Below, piece by piece: positions 7,198-15,772 of a stretch of 64,000 nucleotides of DNA (position 1 is its first letter; every line of letters starts with the position of its first letter). The DNA is from Pauljensenia sp018375675 (GTDB taxonomy: Bacteria > Actinomycetota > Actinomycetes > Actinomycetales > Actinomycetaceae). The notes beneath the pieces were generated by a model. That model saw only the letters and a program-made list of their open reading frames with translations, searched no databases and was not told where the DNA came from. The DNA lies in contig JAPWAE010000001.1 of assembly GCA_041432705.1 (NCBI GenBank), forward strand, positions 1 to 64,000. Direction: 5' to 3'. The position numbers and the translations under genes are program-made.

Positions 7198-9990
7198 GTG
7201 GCAAAGTTGCGTGTCCACGAGCTCGCCAAAGAGCTCGGAATCACCAGCAAAGAACTGATGGGTCACCTGAAGGAAGCAGGTGAATTCGTCAAGTCGTCGT
7301 CGTCCTCGCTTGAACCGCCCGTCGTGCGGCAGATGCGCGAGAAGTTCGCGACGGCCCCCAAGACCAAGAAGGCGGACGCCAAGCCTGCCGCCAAGGCCCC
7401 CAAGCCCAGCGCGGCCAAGCCCGCCGCGAAGAAGCCCGCCGCCCCCAAGGCGGAGGCTCCCGCGGCCGAGGCTGCCCCCAAGGCCGCTGCGCCCAAGGGT
7501 GACGCGCCCAAGCCCGGCGCGCCCAAGCCTCGTACGAAGAAGGCGGACGCCGCCCCCAAGCCCGCCACCCGCAAGAGCGCGGACGCTGGCGCCCCCAAGC
7601 CCGCGCCTCGTCGCACTGACGCCCCGCGCCCGGCTCGCCCCGGCGGCCCGCGCCCCGGCGGCCCGCGCCCGGGCAACAACCCCTACGCCTCCTCCCAGGG
7701 CATGCCCCGCCCCGGCGGCTCCGGCGGTCCGCGTCCCGGCGCCCCGCGCCCGGGCGGCTCCGGCAACGGTGGCCCGCGCCCCGGCGCCTCGCGTCAGGGT
7801 GCCTCCGGCAACGGTGGCCCCCGTCCCGGTGCCCCGCGCCCCGGCGGCAACCGTCCGAACCCGGGCATGATGCCCGGCCAGGCGAACTTCGCACGTAACG
7901 CCGCCTCCGGTAACGGTGGTGGCGAGCGCACCGGCCGCGGTGGACGCGGTCGCGGCGGCGCACGTCCCGGCGGCGGTGCAGGTGCAGGCGCCGGCGGTCC
8001 CCAGAACAACGGCGGCGGCTTCGGCGGTCCCCGCGGCGGTGGCCGCGGCGGTCGCGGCTCCACGCCGGGCGCATTCGGTCGCGGAGGCGGCCGTTCGCAG
8101 CGCGGACGCAAGTCGAAGCGCGCGAAGCGTCAAGAGTACGAGCAGCAGAACGCACCCGTCATCGGCGGCGTGTCGATCCCGCGCGGTAACGGCGCGCAGA
8201 TCCGCATCCGTCAGGGCGCATCCCTTGCTGACTTCGCCGAGAAGATCGACGTCAATCCCGCAGCGCTCGTGACGGTCCTCTTCGCCCTGGGCGAGATGGC
8301 GACCGCCACGCAGTCCCTCGACCAGGACACCTTCGAGGCCCTGGGCGCTGAGCTCGGCTACGACGTCAAGGTCGTCTCCCCCGAGGACGAGGACCGCGAG
8401 CTGCTTGAGTCCTTCGACATCGACCTTGAGGCCGAAGAGCTCGACGACGCCGAGAACATGGTGCCCCGTCCCCCGGTCGTCACCGTCATGGGTCACGTCG
8501 ACCACGGTAAGACCAAGCTGCTCGACGCGATCCGTCACACCGACGTCGTCGACACCGAGCACGGCGGCATCACCCAGCACATCGGCGCCTACCAGGTCAC
8601 GGTCAAGGCTGAGGACGGCACCGCCCGCCCGATCACCTTCATCGATACCCCCGGTCACGAGGCCTTCACGGCCATGCGTGCTCGTGGCGCCCAGGTCACC
8701 GACATCGCGATCCTCGTGGTTGCAGCCGATGACGGTGTCATGCCCCAGACGGTTGAGGCCATCAACCACGCGCAGGCTGCCGGCGTTCCGATCGTCGTCG
8801 CGGTCAACAAGGTCGATAAGGACACGGCGAACCCGGAGAAGATCCGCTCCCAGCTCACCGAGTACGGCCTGGTCGCGGAAGAGTACGGCGGCGACGTCAT
8901 GTTCGTGAACATCTCTGCCAAGCAGCGCCAGGGCATCCGCGAGCTGCTCGAGGCCGTTCTGCTGACCGCCGACGCGGCGCTGACCCTCGAGGCCAACCCG
9001 AACACCGATGCGCGCGGCGTCGCCATCGAAGCGAACCTGGACAAGGGCCGCGGCGCCGTCGCGACCATGCTCGTCCAGCGCGGCACCCTCCACGTGGGCG
9101 ACTCCCTCGTGGTCGGCTCGTCCTACGGCCGCGTGCGCGCCATGTTCGACGATGCCGGTAACGACGTCTCCGAGGCCGGTCCGTCGACCCCCGTCGCGGT
9201 CCTTGGTCTCACGTCCGTCCCGCGCGCCGGCGACTCGTTCCTGGTCGCCTCGGATGACCGCACGGCCCGCCAGATCGCCGACAAGCGTGAGGCTGCCGAG
9301 CGTCAGGCCCTGCTGGCCAAGCGCCGCAAGCGCGTCTCCCTGGAGGACTTCGACAAGGTCCTGGCCGAGGGCGAGGTCGACACCCTCAACCTGGTCATCA
9401 AGGGCGACGTGTCCGGTGCCGTCGAGGCCCTGGAAGACTCGCTGCTGCGCATCGACGTGGGCGACGAGGTCGCGCTGCGTATCATCCACCGCGGCGTCGG
9501 TGCGATCACGCAGAACGATGTCAACCTGGCGACCGTCGACAACGCGGTCATCATCGGCTTCAACGTCCGTCCCGCCGAGCGCGTGGCCGAGATGGCGGAT
9601 GCCGAGGGCGTCGAGATCAAGTACTACAACGTCATCTACTCCGCGATCGACGACATTGAGGCTGCCCTCAAGGGCATGCTCAAGCCGATCTACGAGGAGG
9701 TCCAGCTGGGTACCGCGGAAATCCGTCAGGTCTTCCGCTCCGGCAAGTTCGGCAACATCGCCGGTTCGATCGTCCGCTCCGGCACGATCAAGCGCGGCAC
9801 CAAGGCTCGCCTGGTGCGCGATGGCGTGGTTGTCGCCGAGAACCTCGAGATCGCGTCCCTGCGTCGCGAGAAGGACGACGTCACCGAGGTCCGCGAGGGC
9901 TACGAGTGCGGTATCACGCTGGGTCACAAGGACATCGCCGAAGGCGACATCATTGAGACCTGGGAGATGCGCGAGAAGGCTCGTGACTGA
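7198..9990 (+). CDS. infB: Translation initiation factor IF-2
   Basis: IF-2 is the GTPase that brings initiator tRNA to the 30S subunit. The 930-residue product starts at a GTG with the IF2 N-terminal module (KLRVHELAKELGITSKELMGHLKEAG). Residues about 55-310 are a low-complexity Ala/Lys/Pro tract that turns into an Arg-Gly-Pro tract. The core starts near 340. The G domain shows GHVDHGKTKLLD (near 432), the switch region GGITQHIGAYQV, DTPGHEAF, NKVDK and the SAK element; domains II-IV follow to the C-terminus (EGYECGITLGHKDIAEGD). The long disordered linker is normal for actinobacteria. It is followed by a hairpin at 10007, then rbfA. Confidence 0.98.
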   Translation: MAKLRVHELAKELGITSKELMGHLKEAGEFVKSSSSSLEPPVVRQMREKFATAPKTKKADAKPAAKAPKPSAAKPAAKKPAAPKAEAPAAEAAPKAAAPKGDAPKPGAPKPRTKKADAAPKPATRKSADAGAPKPAPRRTDAPRPARPGGPRPGGPRPGNNPYASSQGMPRPGGSGGPRPGAPRPGGSGNGGPRPGASRQGASGNGGPRPGAPRPGGNRPNPGMMPGQANFARNAASGNGGGERTGRGGRGRGGARPGGGAGAGAGGPQNNGGGFGGPRGGGRGGRGSTPGAFGRGGGRSQRGRKSKRAKRQEYEQQNAPVIGGVSIPRGNGAQIRIRQGASLADFAEKIDVNPAALVTVLFALGEMATATQSLDQDTFEALGAELGYDVKVVSPEDEDRELLESFDIDLEAEELDDAENMVPRPPVVTVMGHVDHGKTKLLDAIRHTDVVDTEHGGITQHIGAYQVTVKAEDGTARPITFIDTPGHEAFTAMRARGAQVTDIAILVVAADDGVMPQTVEAINHAQAAGVPIVVAVNKVDKDTANPEKIRSQLTEYGLVAEEYGGDVMFVNISAKQRQGIRELLEAVLLTADAALTLEANPNTDARGVAIEANLDKGRGAVATMLVQRGTLHVGDSLVVGSSYGRVRAMFDDAGNDVSEAGPSTPVAVLGLTSVPRAGDSFLVASDDRTARQIADKREAAERQALLAKRRKRVSLEDFDKVLAEGEVDTLNLVIKGDVSGAVEALEDSLLRIDVGDEVALRIIHRGVGAITQNDVNLATVDNAVIIGFNVRPAERVAEMADAEGVEIKYYNVIYSAIDDIEAALKGMLKPIYEEVQLGTAEIRQVFRSGKFGNIAGSIVRSGTIKRGTKARLVRDGVVVAENLEIASLRREKDDVTEVREGYECGITLGHKDIAEGDIIETWEMREKARD

Positions 9991-10006
9991 TCGCATGGCT
10001 TGAAGT

Positions 10007-10036
10007 ATCGGGGTCCGGGCACGCTCGGACCCCGAT
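10007..10036 (+). terminator. Hairpin terminator or attenuator between infB and rbfA
   Basis: ATCGGGGTCCG (10007-10017) pairs with CGGACCCCGAT (10026-10036), an 11-bp stem with an 8-nt loop, followed by the pyrimidine run CTTCTCTC. It may reduce read-through into rbfA-truB-ribF. Confidence 0.65.
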
Positions 10037-10088
10037 CTTCTCTCACCAAGTGTTTTGACCAGGGCATACCGCCCGGAAGGAGGGCGCG

Positions 10089-10541
10089 ATGGCTGACGAA
10101 GCTCGCGTTCGAAAGGTGCAGGAGCGAATCCTGCAGACCGTCGCGTCGATGATCGGACGCCAGGTGAAGGATCCTCGCCTGGAGCTCGTGACCATCACGG
10201 ATGTGCGTGTGACGGGCGACCTGCAGCACGCATCCATCTTCTACACGGTGCTCGGCGACGACGAGCAGCGCGAGAAGGCAGCGCGCGCGTTCGCGTCCGC
10301 GCAGGGTCTTTTCCGCTCCCGCGTGGGCAAGGCCTTGGGCCTGCGCCTGACCCCGACCCTGGAGTTCATCCTCGACGCGCTGCCCGAGAGCGCGGCCGCG
10401 CTCGAGGACGCCCTGGCCAAGGCCAAGGCAAAGGACGAGGCGATTGCCGCCGCGTCCGCAGGAGCGACCTACGCCGGTGACTCCGACCCCTACCGTCGCG
10501 ACGGCGAAGAGGACGAGGCCGACGCGAAGGATTGGGCCTGA
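10089..10541 (+). CDS. rbfA: 30S ribosome-binding factor RbfA
   Basis: RbfA is a KH-fold assembly factor for the 30S subunit (16S rRNA 5' end maturation). The 150-residue product has the family pattern RVRKVQERILQTVASMIGRQVKDPRL-ELVTITDVRVTGDLQHASIFYTV and RSRVGKALGLRLTPTLEFILD. The last ~45 residues are an Ala/Asp/Glu-rich tail, common in actinobacterial RbfA. A Shine-Dalgarno GGAAGGAGG precedes the ATG. It ends just before truB. Confidence 0.95.
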   Translation: MADEARVRKVQERILQTVASMIGRQVKDPRLELVTITDVRVTGDLQHASIFYTVLGDDEQREKAARAFASAQGLFRSRVGKALGLRLTPTLEFILDALPESAAALEDALAKAKAKDEAIAAASAGATYAGDSDPYRRDGEEDEADAKDWA

Positions 10542-10546
10542 CCCTC

Positions 10547-11599
10547 ATGGCTCGTCGACCCGATAATCCTCGTCCCGGCCTGCTTGTCATCGACAAGCCG
10601 CAGGGGCTCAACAGCCACGACGTGGTCTCGCGCGTGCGACGCCTGGCCCACACCCGCAAGGTGGGGCACGGCGGCACCCTGGACCCGATGGCCACGGGAG
10701 TTCTCGTGATCGGCATCGGCAAGGCGACGAAGCTGCTCACCTGGGTGAGCGGCCACTCGAAGGAATATCGGGCGACGATCCGCTTCGGCGTCGCCACCAA
10801 CACGGACGATGCCGAGGGCGTCGCGATCGCGGCCGTTGGCTGCGCTTCGCTGAGTGAGGAGCAGCTCGAGGCTGCGCTCGCGCCGCTGCGCGGGGACATC
10901 ATGCAGGTGCCCTCGACCGTCTCGGCGATCAAGGTGAACGGTAAGCGCGCCTACGCACTCGCCCGCGCCGGCGAAGACGTCAAGCTGGCGGCGCGCCCGG
11001 TGCGCATTTCTCGCCTGGAGGTCCTCGAACCCCCGCGCCCCGTCGAGTGCGTGCTCGAGGGGACGGACGCTGACAACACACCCAACGAACAGGCTCCCTC
11101 CGGTCCCGTTCGCGTGGTTGATGTTGACGTCGTCGTCGAGTGCTCGTCGGGTACCTACGTGCGCGCCCTCGCGCGTGACGCCGGCGAGGCGCTCGGTGTG
11201 GGTGCTCACCTGACCGCGCTGCGCCGCACGCGCGTGGGCGACGTGCCCCTGGCGACAGCGATGACGCTCGAGGAACTGAGCGCCGCCGTCGAGGCAGCCA
11301 CCCCGGAAGGAGAGTCGGACGCGGAGCCGGTCCTGCCCCTCGTCCCCCTGGGCGAGGCTGCGCGCACCATGTTCCCCTCCCTGCCAATGACGGAGGCTGA
11401 GGCCGGAGCGTTCGCGCACGGCCAGGCCCCCAGGCGCTCGCGCGGTGAGCTGGCCCAGTGGGCGTCCGAGGCCGGCTACTACCCGCAGAGCGCCCCCGAG
11501 GAGGAGGCCGCGCCGATCACTGCTGTCGCGCCCGACGGTACCGTCCTGGGCCTGCTTCGCATAGACGGGACTCGCCTGCGCACCGTCCTGGTTTTCTAG
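10547..11599 (+). CDS. truB: tRNA pseudouridine(55) synthase TruB
   Basis: TruB makes pseudouridine 55 in the T-loop of tRNAs. The 350-residue product contains LLVIDKPQGLNSHDVVSRVRR, the catalytic-Asp motif GGTLDPMATG (near residues 42-52), KEYRATIRFGVATNTDDAEG, the tRNA-binding VSAIKVNGKRAYALAR and CSSGTYVRALARDAGEALG. There is a short insertion rich in Asn, Asp and Pro near residues 167-183 and a C-terminal domain ending VLGLLRIDGTRLRTVLVF. The ATG at 10547 is preferred to an upstream TTG that overlaps rbfA. It is about 10 bp from ribF. Confidence 0.95.
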   Translation: MARRPDNPRPGLLVIDKPQGLNSHDVVSRVRRLAHTRKVGHGGTLDPMATGVLVIGIGKATKLLTWVSGHSKEYRATIRFGVATNTDDAEGVAIAAVGCASLSEEQLEAALAPLRGDIMQVPSTVSAIKVNGKRAYALARAGEDVKLAARPVRISRLEVLEPPRPVECVLEGTDADNTPNEQAPSGPVRVVDVDVVVECSSGTYVRALARDAGEALGVGAHLTALRRTRVGDVPLATAMTLEELSAAVEAATPEGESDAEPVLPLVPLGEAARTMFPSLPMTEAEAGAFAHGQAPRRSRGELAQWASEAGYYPQSAPEEEAAPITAVAPDGTVLGLLRIDGTRLRTVLVF

Positions 11600-11609
11600 A
11601 AAGAGACTC

Positions 11610-12599
11610 ATGAACGTTTGGTATTCCCTCTCTGACATTCCCGGCAACGAGGCCAGCGTCGTCACCATCGGCAACTTCGATGGCATGCACAACGGACACA
11701 AGAAAGTCATCTCCACATGCATCGAGCGCGCCCATAAGCTCGGCGTTGATGCCGTGGCCATCACCTTCGACCCGCACCCCATCCAGGTTCACAAGCCCGA
11801 GGTGGGTCTCCAGCTGATCTCCCCGCTGCGCGACCGCCTCGACGCGATGGCCGCCGCCGGACTGGACGCCACCCTCGTTGCCCACTATGACGCGAGCGTC
11901 TACAGCCTCGAAGCCGACGAGTTCGTGTACGAATACCTGGTCGAGCGCTGCGGTGCACGCGAGGTCGTCGTCGGTGAAGACTTCCGTTTCGGACGCGGCA
12001 ACGCGGGCACGATCGATACGCTGCGTGAGCTCGGGCGCCGCTACGGCTTCAACGTCATCACGGTCACCGATATCGAGGCACCCGAGGGGCGCCGCTGGTC
12101 CTCCTCCTGGGTACGCGAGCTCCTCGCCGCCGGCGATGTGTCCGGTGCTGCCCGCGTCCTCGGCCACCTTCACCGCATCCGCGGCACCGTGTGCCACGGC
12201 TTCAAGCGCGGCCGCACCCTCGGCTTCCCGACCGCGAACCTGTCCGAGGATGTCGAAGGCGTCATCCCCGCGGACGGTGTCTACGCCGGGTGGGTCGTGC
12301 GCGCCGTGCCCGGCACCCAGTCCGCCGAGTTCCTCCCCGCCGCCATCTCCGTGGGTACCAACCCCCAGTTCAACGGCGTCGAACGCACCGTCGAAGCACA
12401 CGTCCTGGGCCGCTCGGATCTCAACCTGTACGGCGAACGCATCGCGGTGACCTTCGTGTCGCGCATCCGTCCCATGCTCTCCTTCGACTCCCTCGACGAA
12501 CTGCTCACCCAGATGGACGATGACTTGCGCCAGACGGCCTCCGTCCTCGGCATCGGCGTCGCCGGCCGCGTCGACCCGGACTCCGTCACCGCGCGATAG
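11610..12599 (+). CDS. ribF: Bifunctional riboflavin kinase/FAD synthetase
   Basis: RibF phosphorylates riboflavin to FMN and adenylates FMN to FAD. The N-terminal nucleotidyltransferase domain (about 1-180) shows GNFDGMHNGHKKVI, FDPHPIQVHKP and the WSSSWVRELLAAGDV segment. The C-terminal flavokinase domain (about 185-325) shows RGTVCHGFKRGRTLGFPTANL, GVYAGWV, SVGTNPQFNG and ERTVEAHVLG. The length of 329 residues is normal. The gene closes the truB-ribF pair; a 239-bp gap separates it from rpsO. Confidence 0.96.
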   Translation: MNVWYSLSDIPGNEASVVTIGNFDGMHNGHKKVISTCIERAHKLGVDAVAITFDPHPIQVHKPEVGLQLISPLRDRLDAMAAAGLDATLVAHYDASVYSLEADEFVYEYLVERCGAREVVVGEDFRFGRGNAGTIDTLRELGRRYGFNVITVTDIEAPEGRRWSSSWVRELLAAGDVSGAARVLGHLHRIRGTVCHGFKRGRTLGFPTANLSEDVEGVIPADGVYAGWVVRAVPGTQSAEFLPAAISVGTNPQFNGVERTVEAHVLGRSDLNLYGERIAVTFVSRIRPMLSFDSLDELLTQMDDDLRQTASVLGIGVAGRVDPDSVTAR

Positions 12600-12760
12600 G
12601 GCACCCTCCGCTGTACCCGGCCCGAGCCCACGGAGGCGGCCACTCGGCACGAGGCCGAGGACGGCAGAGCGGGGGAGGGGAGAAGGCCTCGTGAGAAGGC
12701 AGAATCGTTAGCTTGGTCGCTCATTGTGGGGATAATGTCGGTGGCGTGCTACTGTAGAAA

Positions 12761-12838
12761 GGCCGTACACCGGCCGCGGACTGTCAGCACCCGGGAAAAG
12801 CCCGGATGCCCCGCGCAACGAACACAAAGGAGAAGCCT
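12761..12838 (+). promoter_or_regulatory. Structured rpsO 5' leader
   Basis: Two short hairpins precede the rpsO start: GGCCG-tacac-CGGCC (12761-12775) and CCGGG-aaaag-CCCGG (12791-12805). They are followed by an AAAGGAG ribosome binding site at 12826-12832. S15 represses its own mRNA through leader structures in several bacteria, so this is a candidate autoregulatory leader. The match is by position and structure only. Confidence 0.4.
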
Positions 12839-13108
12839 GTGCCGCTGAGCAAGGACGTCAAGGACCAGATCATCGCCGAGTACGCGACCCACGAGGGCGA
12901 CACCGGTTCCCCCGAGGTGCAGATCGCGCTGCTGACCCGCCGCATCAAGGATCTGACCGAGCACTTCAAGACCCACACGCACGACCACCACTCCCGTCGT
13001 GGCCTGCTGCTGCTGGTCGGCCGTCGTCGCCGCCTGCTGGGTTACCTGGCTGACATCGACATCGAGCGTTACCGTTCGCTCATCGAGCGTCTCGGCCTGC
13101 GCCGCTGA
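12839..13108 (+). CDS. rpsO: 30S ribosomal protein S15
   Basis: The product has exactly 89 residues, the usual S15 length. It binds 16S rRNA in the central domain. Diagnostic segments are KDVKDQIIAEYATHEGDTGSPEVQIALLTRRI, LTEHFKTHTHDHHSRRGLLLLVGRRRRLLGYL and the C-terminal RYRSLIERLGLRR. The GTG at 12839 is chosen because it gives the canonical N-terminus and has a strong Shine-Dalgarno, although the frame is open upstream. The rpsO-pnp order is conserved across bacteria. Confidence 0.97.
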   Translation: MPLSKDVKDQIIAEYATHEGDTGSPEVQIALLTRRIKDLTEHFKTHTHDHHSRRGLLLLVGRRRRLLGYLADIDIERYRSLIERLGLRR

Positions 13109-13112
13109 TTTT

Positions 13113-13151
13113 GGGCCGGCCCGCCTCCCGTAGCGGAGACGGGCCGGTTTT
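13113..13151 (+). terminator. Terminator between rpsO and pnp
   Basis: CCGGCCCG (13116-13123) pairs with CGGGCCGG (13140-13147) around an internal CTCC/GGAG stem and is followed by TTTT, a classical intrinsic terminator or attenuator. Confidence 0.8.
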
Positions 13152-13292
13152 CACACGCCCGCCTCGGGCAAACCGTTATTTCTCGCGCGAAAGCCGCCGG
13201 TTTTCGACAGTGGCCTACGGAGCGTTTATCCGTGGGCTTCGATCGAAGGCCGAAGTGGAGCGCGACACCAACAAACCAAGGAGAAACGCCCC

Positions 13293-15638
13293 ATGATGGA
13301 AGGCTCCGACATCATCGCCGCAGAGGCGATTATCGATAACGGCCGTTTCGGTAAGCGCACCGTGCGCTTCGAAACCGGCCGTCTCGCCAAGCAGGCCGCC
13401 GGCTCCGCCCTGGCCTACCTGGACGATTCCACCACCGTTCTGTCCGCCACCACGGTGGGCAAGAACCCCAAGGACCAGTTCGACTTCTTCCCGCTGACCG
13501 TCGACGTTGAAGAGCGTCAGTACGCCGCGGGTCGCATCCCCGGTTCCTTCTTCCGCCGCGAAGGCCGCGCGGGCACCGAGGCCATCCTGGCCGCCCGCCT
13601 CATCGACCGCCCGCTGCGCCCCGGCTTCGTCAAGGGCCTGCGCAACGAGGTCCAGGTCGTCGAGACCGTCCTGACGATTGATCCGGACGACGCCTACGAC
13701 GTTCTGGCGATCAACGCCGCGTCCATGTCTACCCAGATCGCTGGCCTGCCCTTCACCGGCCCGATCGGTGGCACCCGCCTGGCGCTCATCGACGACCAGT
13801 GGGTCGCGTTCCCGCGCTGGAGCGAGCTCGAGCGTTCCGTGTTCAACATCGTTGTCGCGGGCCGCATCGTCACCAAGGAAGACGGCTCCGAAGATGTCGC
13901 GATCATGATGGTCGAGGCCGGCGGCGGCAAGAACCAGTGGGAGCTCATTCAGGCTGGCGCCACCGCCCCCACCGAAGACATCGTGGCCGACGGCCTCGAG
14001 GCTGCCAAGCCCTTCATCAAGGTCCTGTGCGAGGCTCAGCTCAAGGTGGCCGAGAAGGCCTCCAAGGAGACCGTCGAGTTCCCGCTGTTCCTGGACTACA
14101 CCGACGAAGAGTACGCGGCGGTCGAGGAATACGCGGCTGAGAAGGTCGCCCAGGCTCTGCTGACCGAGGGCAAGCTCGCCCGCGACGAGGCCGTGGACGC
14201 CGTCAAGGAAGAGATGCTCGAGGCACTGGCCGAGCGCTTCCCCGAGTCGGAGAAGGCACTCAAGGCTGCCTTCCGCTCGCTCGAGAAGGCCACGATCCGT
14301 AACCGTACCCTGCGTGAAGAGATCCGCATGGACGGTCGCACCCCGCGCCAGATCCGTTCCCTCTCCGCCGAGGTCGAGGTTCTGCCCCGCGTGCACGGTT
14401 CCGCCCTGTTCCAGCGTGGCGAGACCCAGATCCTGGGCGTCACCACCCTGGCCATGCTGCGCATGGAGCAGCAGATCGACAACCTGTCGCCCGTCAACGC
14501 CAAGCGTTACATGCACCAGTACAACTTCGCTCCGTTCTCGACGGGTGAGGTCGGCCGCGTCGGCTCCCCGAAGCGCCGCGAGATCGGCCACGGCGACCTG
14601 GCCGAGCGCGCCCTGGTCCCCGTCCTGCCCTCGCGTGAGGACTTCCCCTACGCGATCCGTCAGGTCTCCGAGACCATGGGCTCCAACGGCTCCTCGTCGA
14701 TGGGCTCCGTCTGCGCCTCGACCCTGTCCCTCCTCCAGGCCGGCGTGCCGCTGCGCGCCCCCGTCGCGGGCATCGCGATGGGCCTCATGACCGGTGAGGT
14801 CGATGGCCAGTTCAAGGCCGTCACCCTGACCGACATCCTGGGCGCCGAGGACGGCTTCGGCGACATGGACTTCAAGGTTGCCGGTACCCGCGACTTCATC
14901 ACGGCCCTGCAGCTGGACACCAAGCTCGACGGCATCGACTCCCAGGTGCTGCGCGCCGCGCTGGCCCAGGCTCGCGACGCCCGACTGGCGATCCTCGACC
15001 TGATCAACCAGGCGATCGACGGCCCGGATGAGATGAGCCCCAACGCTCCTCGCATCATCACCGTCAAGGTCCCCGTCGACAAGATTGGCGAGGTCATCGG
15101 CCCCAAGGGCAAGATGATCAACCAGATCCAGGACGAGACCGGCGCTGACGTCACCATCGAGGACGACGGCACCGTCTACATCGCCTCCTCCGACGGCGCC
15201 TCCGCCGAGGCCGCCCGCACGATGGTCAACCAGATCGCGAATCCGCAGATGCCCGAGGTCGGCGAGCGCTTCGTCGGCACGGTCGTCAAGACCACCTCGT
15301 TCGGCGCCTTCGTGTCGCTGACCCCCGGCAAGGACGGCCTCCTGCACATCTCGCAGGTCCGTCGCCTCGTGGGTGGCAAGCGCATTGACTCCGTGGACGA
15401 TGTCCTGCAGGTCGGCCAGCAGGTCGAGGTCGAGATCGCCGAGATCGGCGACCGCGGCAAGCTGAGCCTGCACGCCGTCATCGACGGCGAGGCCGGCGAG
15501 CTCGAGGCCGCCGAGGGCGAGCAGACCGAGCAGCGCCGTGAGCGCCGCGACCGCTCCGAGCGTCGCGAGCGTCGCCCCCGTACCCGCACCCGTCGCCGCC
15601 GTGACGACGAGCGCGAGGATGGCGCTTCCGAGGAGTGA
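13293..15638 (+). CDS. pnp: Polyribonucleotide nucleotidyltransferase (PNPase)
   Basis: PNPase degrades RNA 3'-5' phosphorolytically. The 781-residue product has two RNase PH domains (about 15-160 and 330-560; motifs YAAGRIPGSFFRREGR, LIDRPLRPGF, GRTPRQIRSLS, SDGASAEAAR), a KH domain (about 590-655, VDKIGEVIGPKGKMINQIQDETGA) and an S1 domain (about 660-730, VGERFVGTVVKTTSFGAFVSLTPGKDGLLHIS). The last ~50 residues are an Arg/Glu-rich tail, a common actinobacterial extension. Tandem ATGs occur at 13293 and 13296, with AAGGAG 9 nt before the first. A strong terminator follows. Confidence 0.97.
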   Translation: MMEGSDIIAAEAIIDNGRFGKRTVRFETGRLAKQAAGSALAYLDDSTTVLSATTVGKNPKDQFDFFPLTVDVEERQYAAGRIPGSFFRREGRAGTEAILAARLIDRPLRPGFVKGLRNEVQVVETVLTIDPDDAYDVLAINAASMSTQIAGLPFTGPIGGTRLALIDDQWVAFPRWSELERSVFNIVVAGRIVTKEDGSEDVAIMMVEAGGGKNQWELIQAGATAPTEDIVADGLEAAKPFIKVLCEAQLKVAEKASKETVEFPLFLDYTDEEYAAVEEYAAEKVAQALLTEGKLARDEAVDAVKEEMLEALAERFPESEKALKAAFRSLEKATIRNRTLREEIRMDGRTPRQIRSLSAEVEVLPRVHGSALFQRGETQILGVTTLAMLRMEQQIDNLSPVNAKRYMHQYNFAPFSTGEVGRVGSPKRREIGHGDLAERALVPVLPSREDFPYAIRQVSETMGSNGSSSMGSVCASTLSLLQAGVPLRAPVAGIAMGLMTGEVDGQFKAVTLTDILGAEDGFGDMDFKVAGTRDFITALQLDTKLDGIDSQVLRAALAQARDARLAILDLINQAIDGPDEMSPNAPRIITVKVPVDKIGEVIGPKGKMINQIQDETGADVTIEDDGTVYIASSDGASAEAARTMVNQIANPQMPEVGERFVGTVVKTTSFGAFVSLTPGKDGLLHISQVRRLVGGKRIDSVDDVLQVGQQVEVEIAEIGDRGKLSLHAVIDGEAGELEAAEGEQTEQRRERRDRSERRERRPRTRTRRRRDDEREDGASEE

Positions 15639-15662
15639 GTAGCTCCCGCTAGTTGAATCGGA

Positions 15663-15710
15663 CCGGTGGCCGGGACGGAGCGTGTGCTCCGCCCGGCCAC
15701 CGGCCTTTTT
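15663..15710 (+). terminator. Strong intrinsic terminator after pnp
   Basis: CCGGTGGCCGGG (15663-15674) pairs with CCCGGCCACCGG (15692-15703), with an inner CGGAGC/GCTCCG stem, and is followed by CCTTTTT. Confidence 0.9.
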
Positions 15711-15772
15711 GCGGCTACACTGTGAACGTTTCGTGCCAACCCCCGGATCATGGGGGACGCAAGAGGAGAAGT

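Noticed and set aside
7620..8110. Repeated CCCGGCG/GGCGG-type units inside infB
   Set aside because: They encode the normal disordered Arg-Gly-Pro linker of actinobacterial IF-2.
7075..9996. Very long minus-strand open frame opposite infB
   Set aside because: It mirrors the GC-rich codon bias of infB, has no recognisable domain and overlaps a certain gene for its whole length.
12713..12736. TTGGTC ... GATAAT as the rpsO promoter
   Set aside because: The spacer is only 12 nt, too short for sigma-70; no better pair could be defended.
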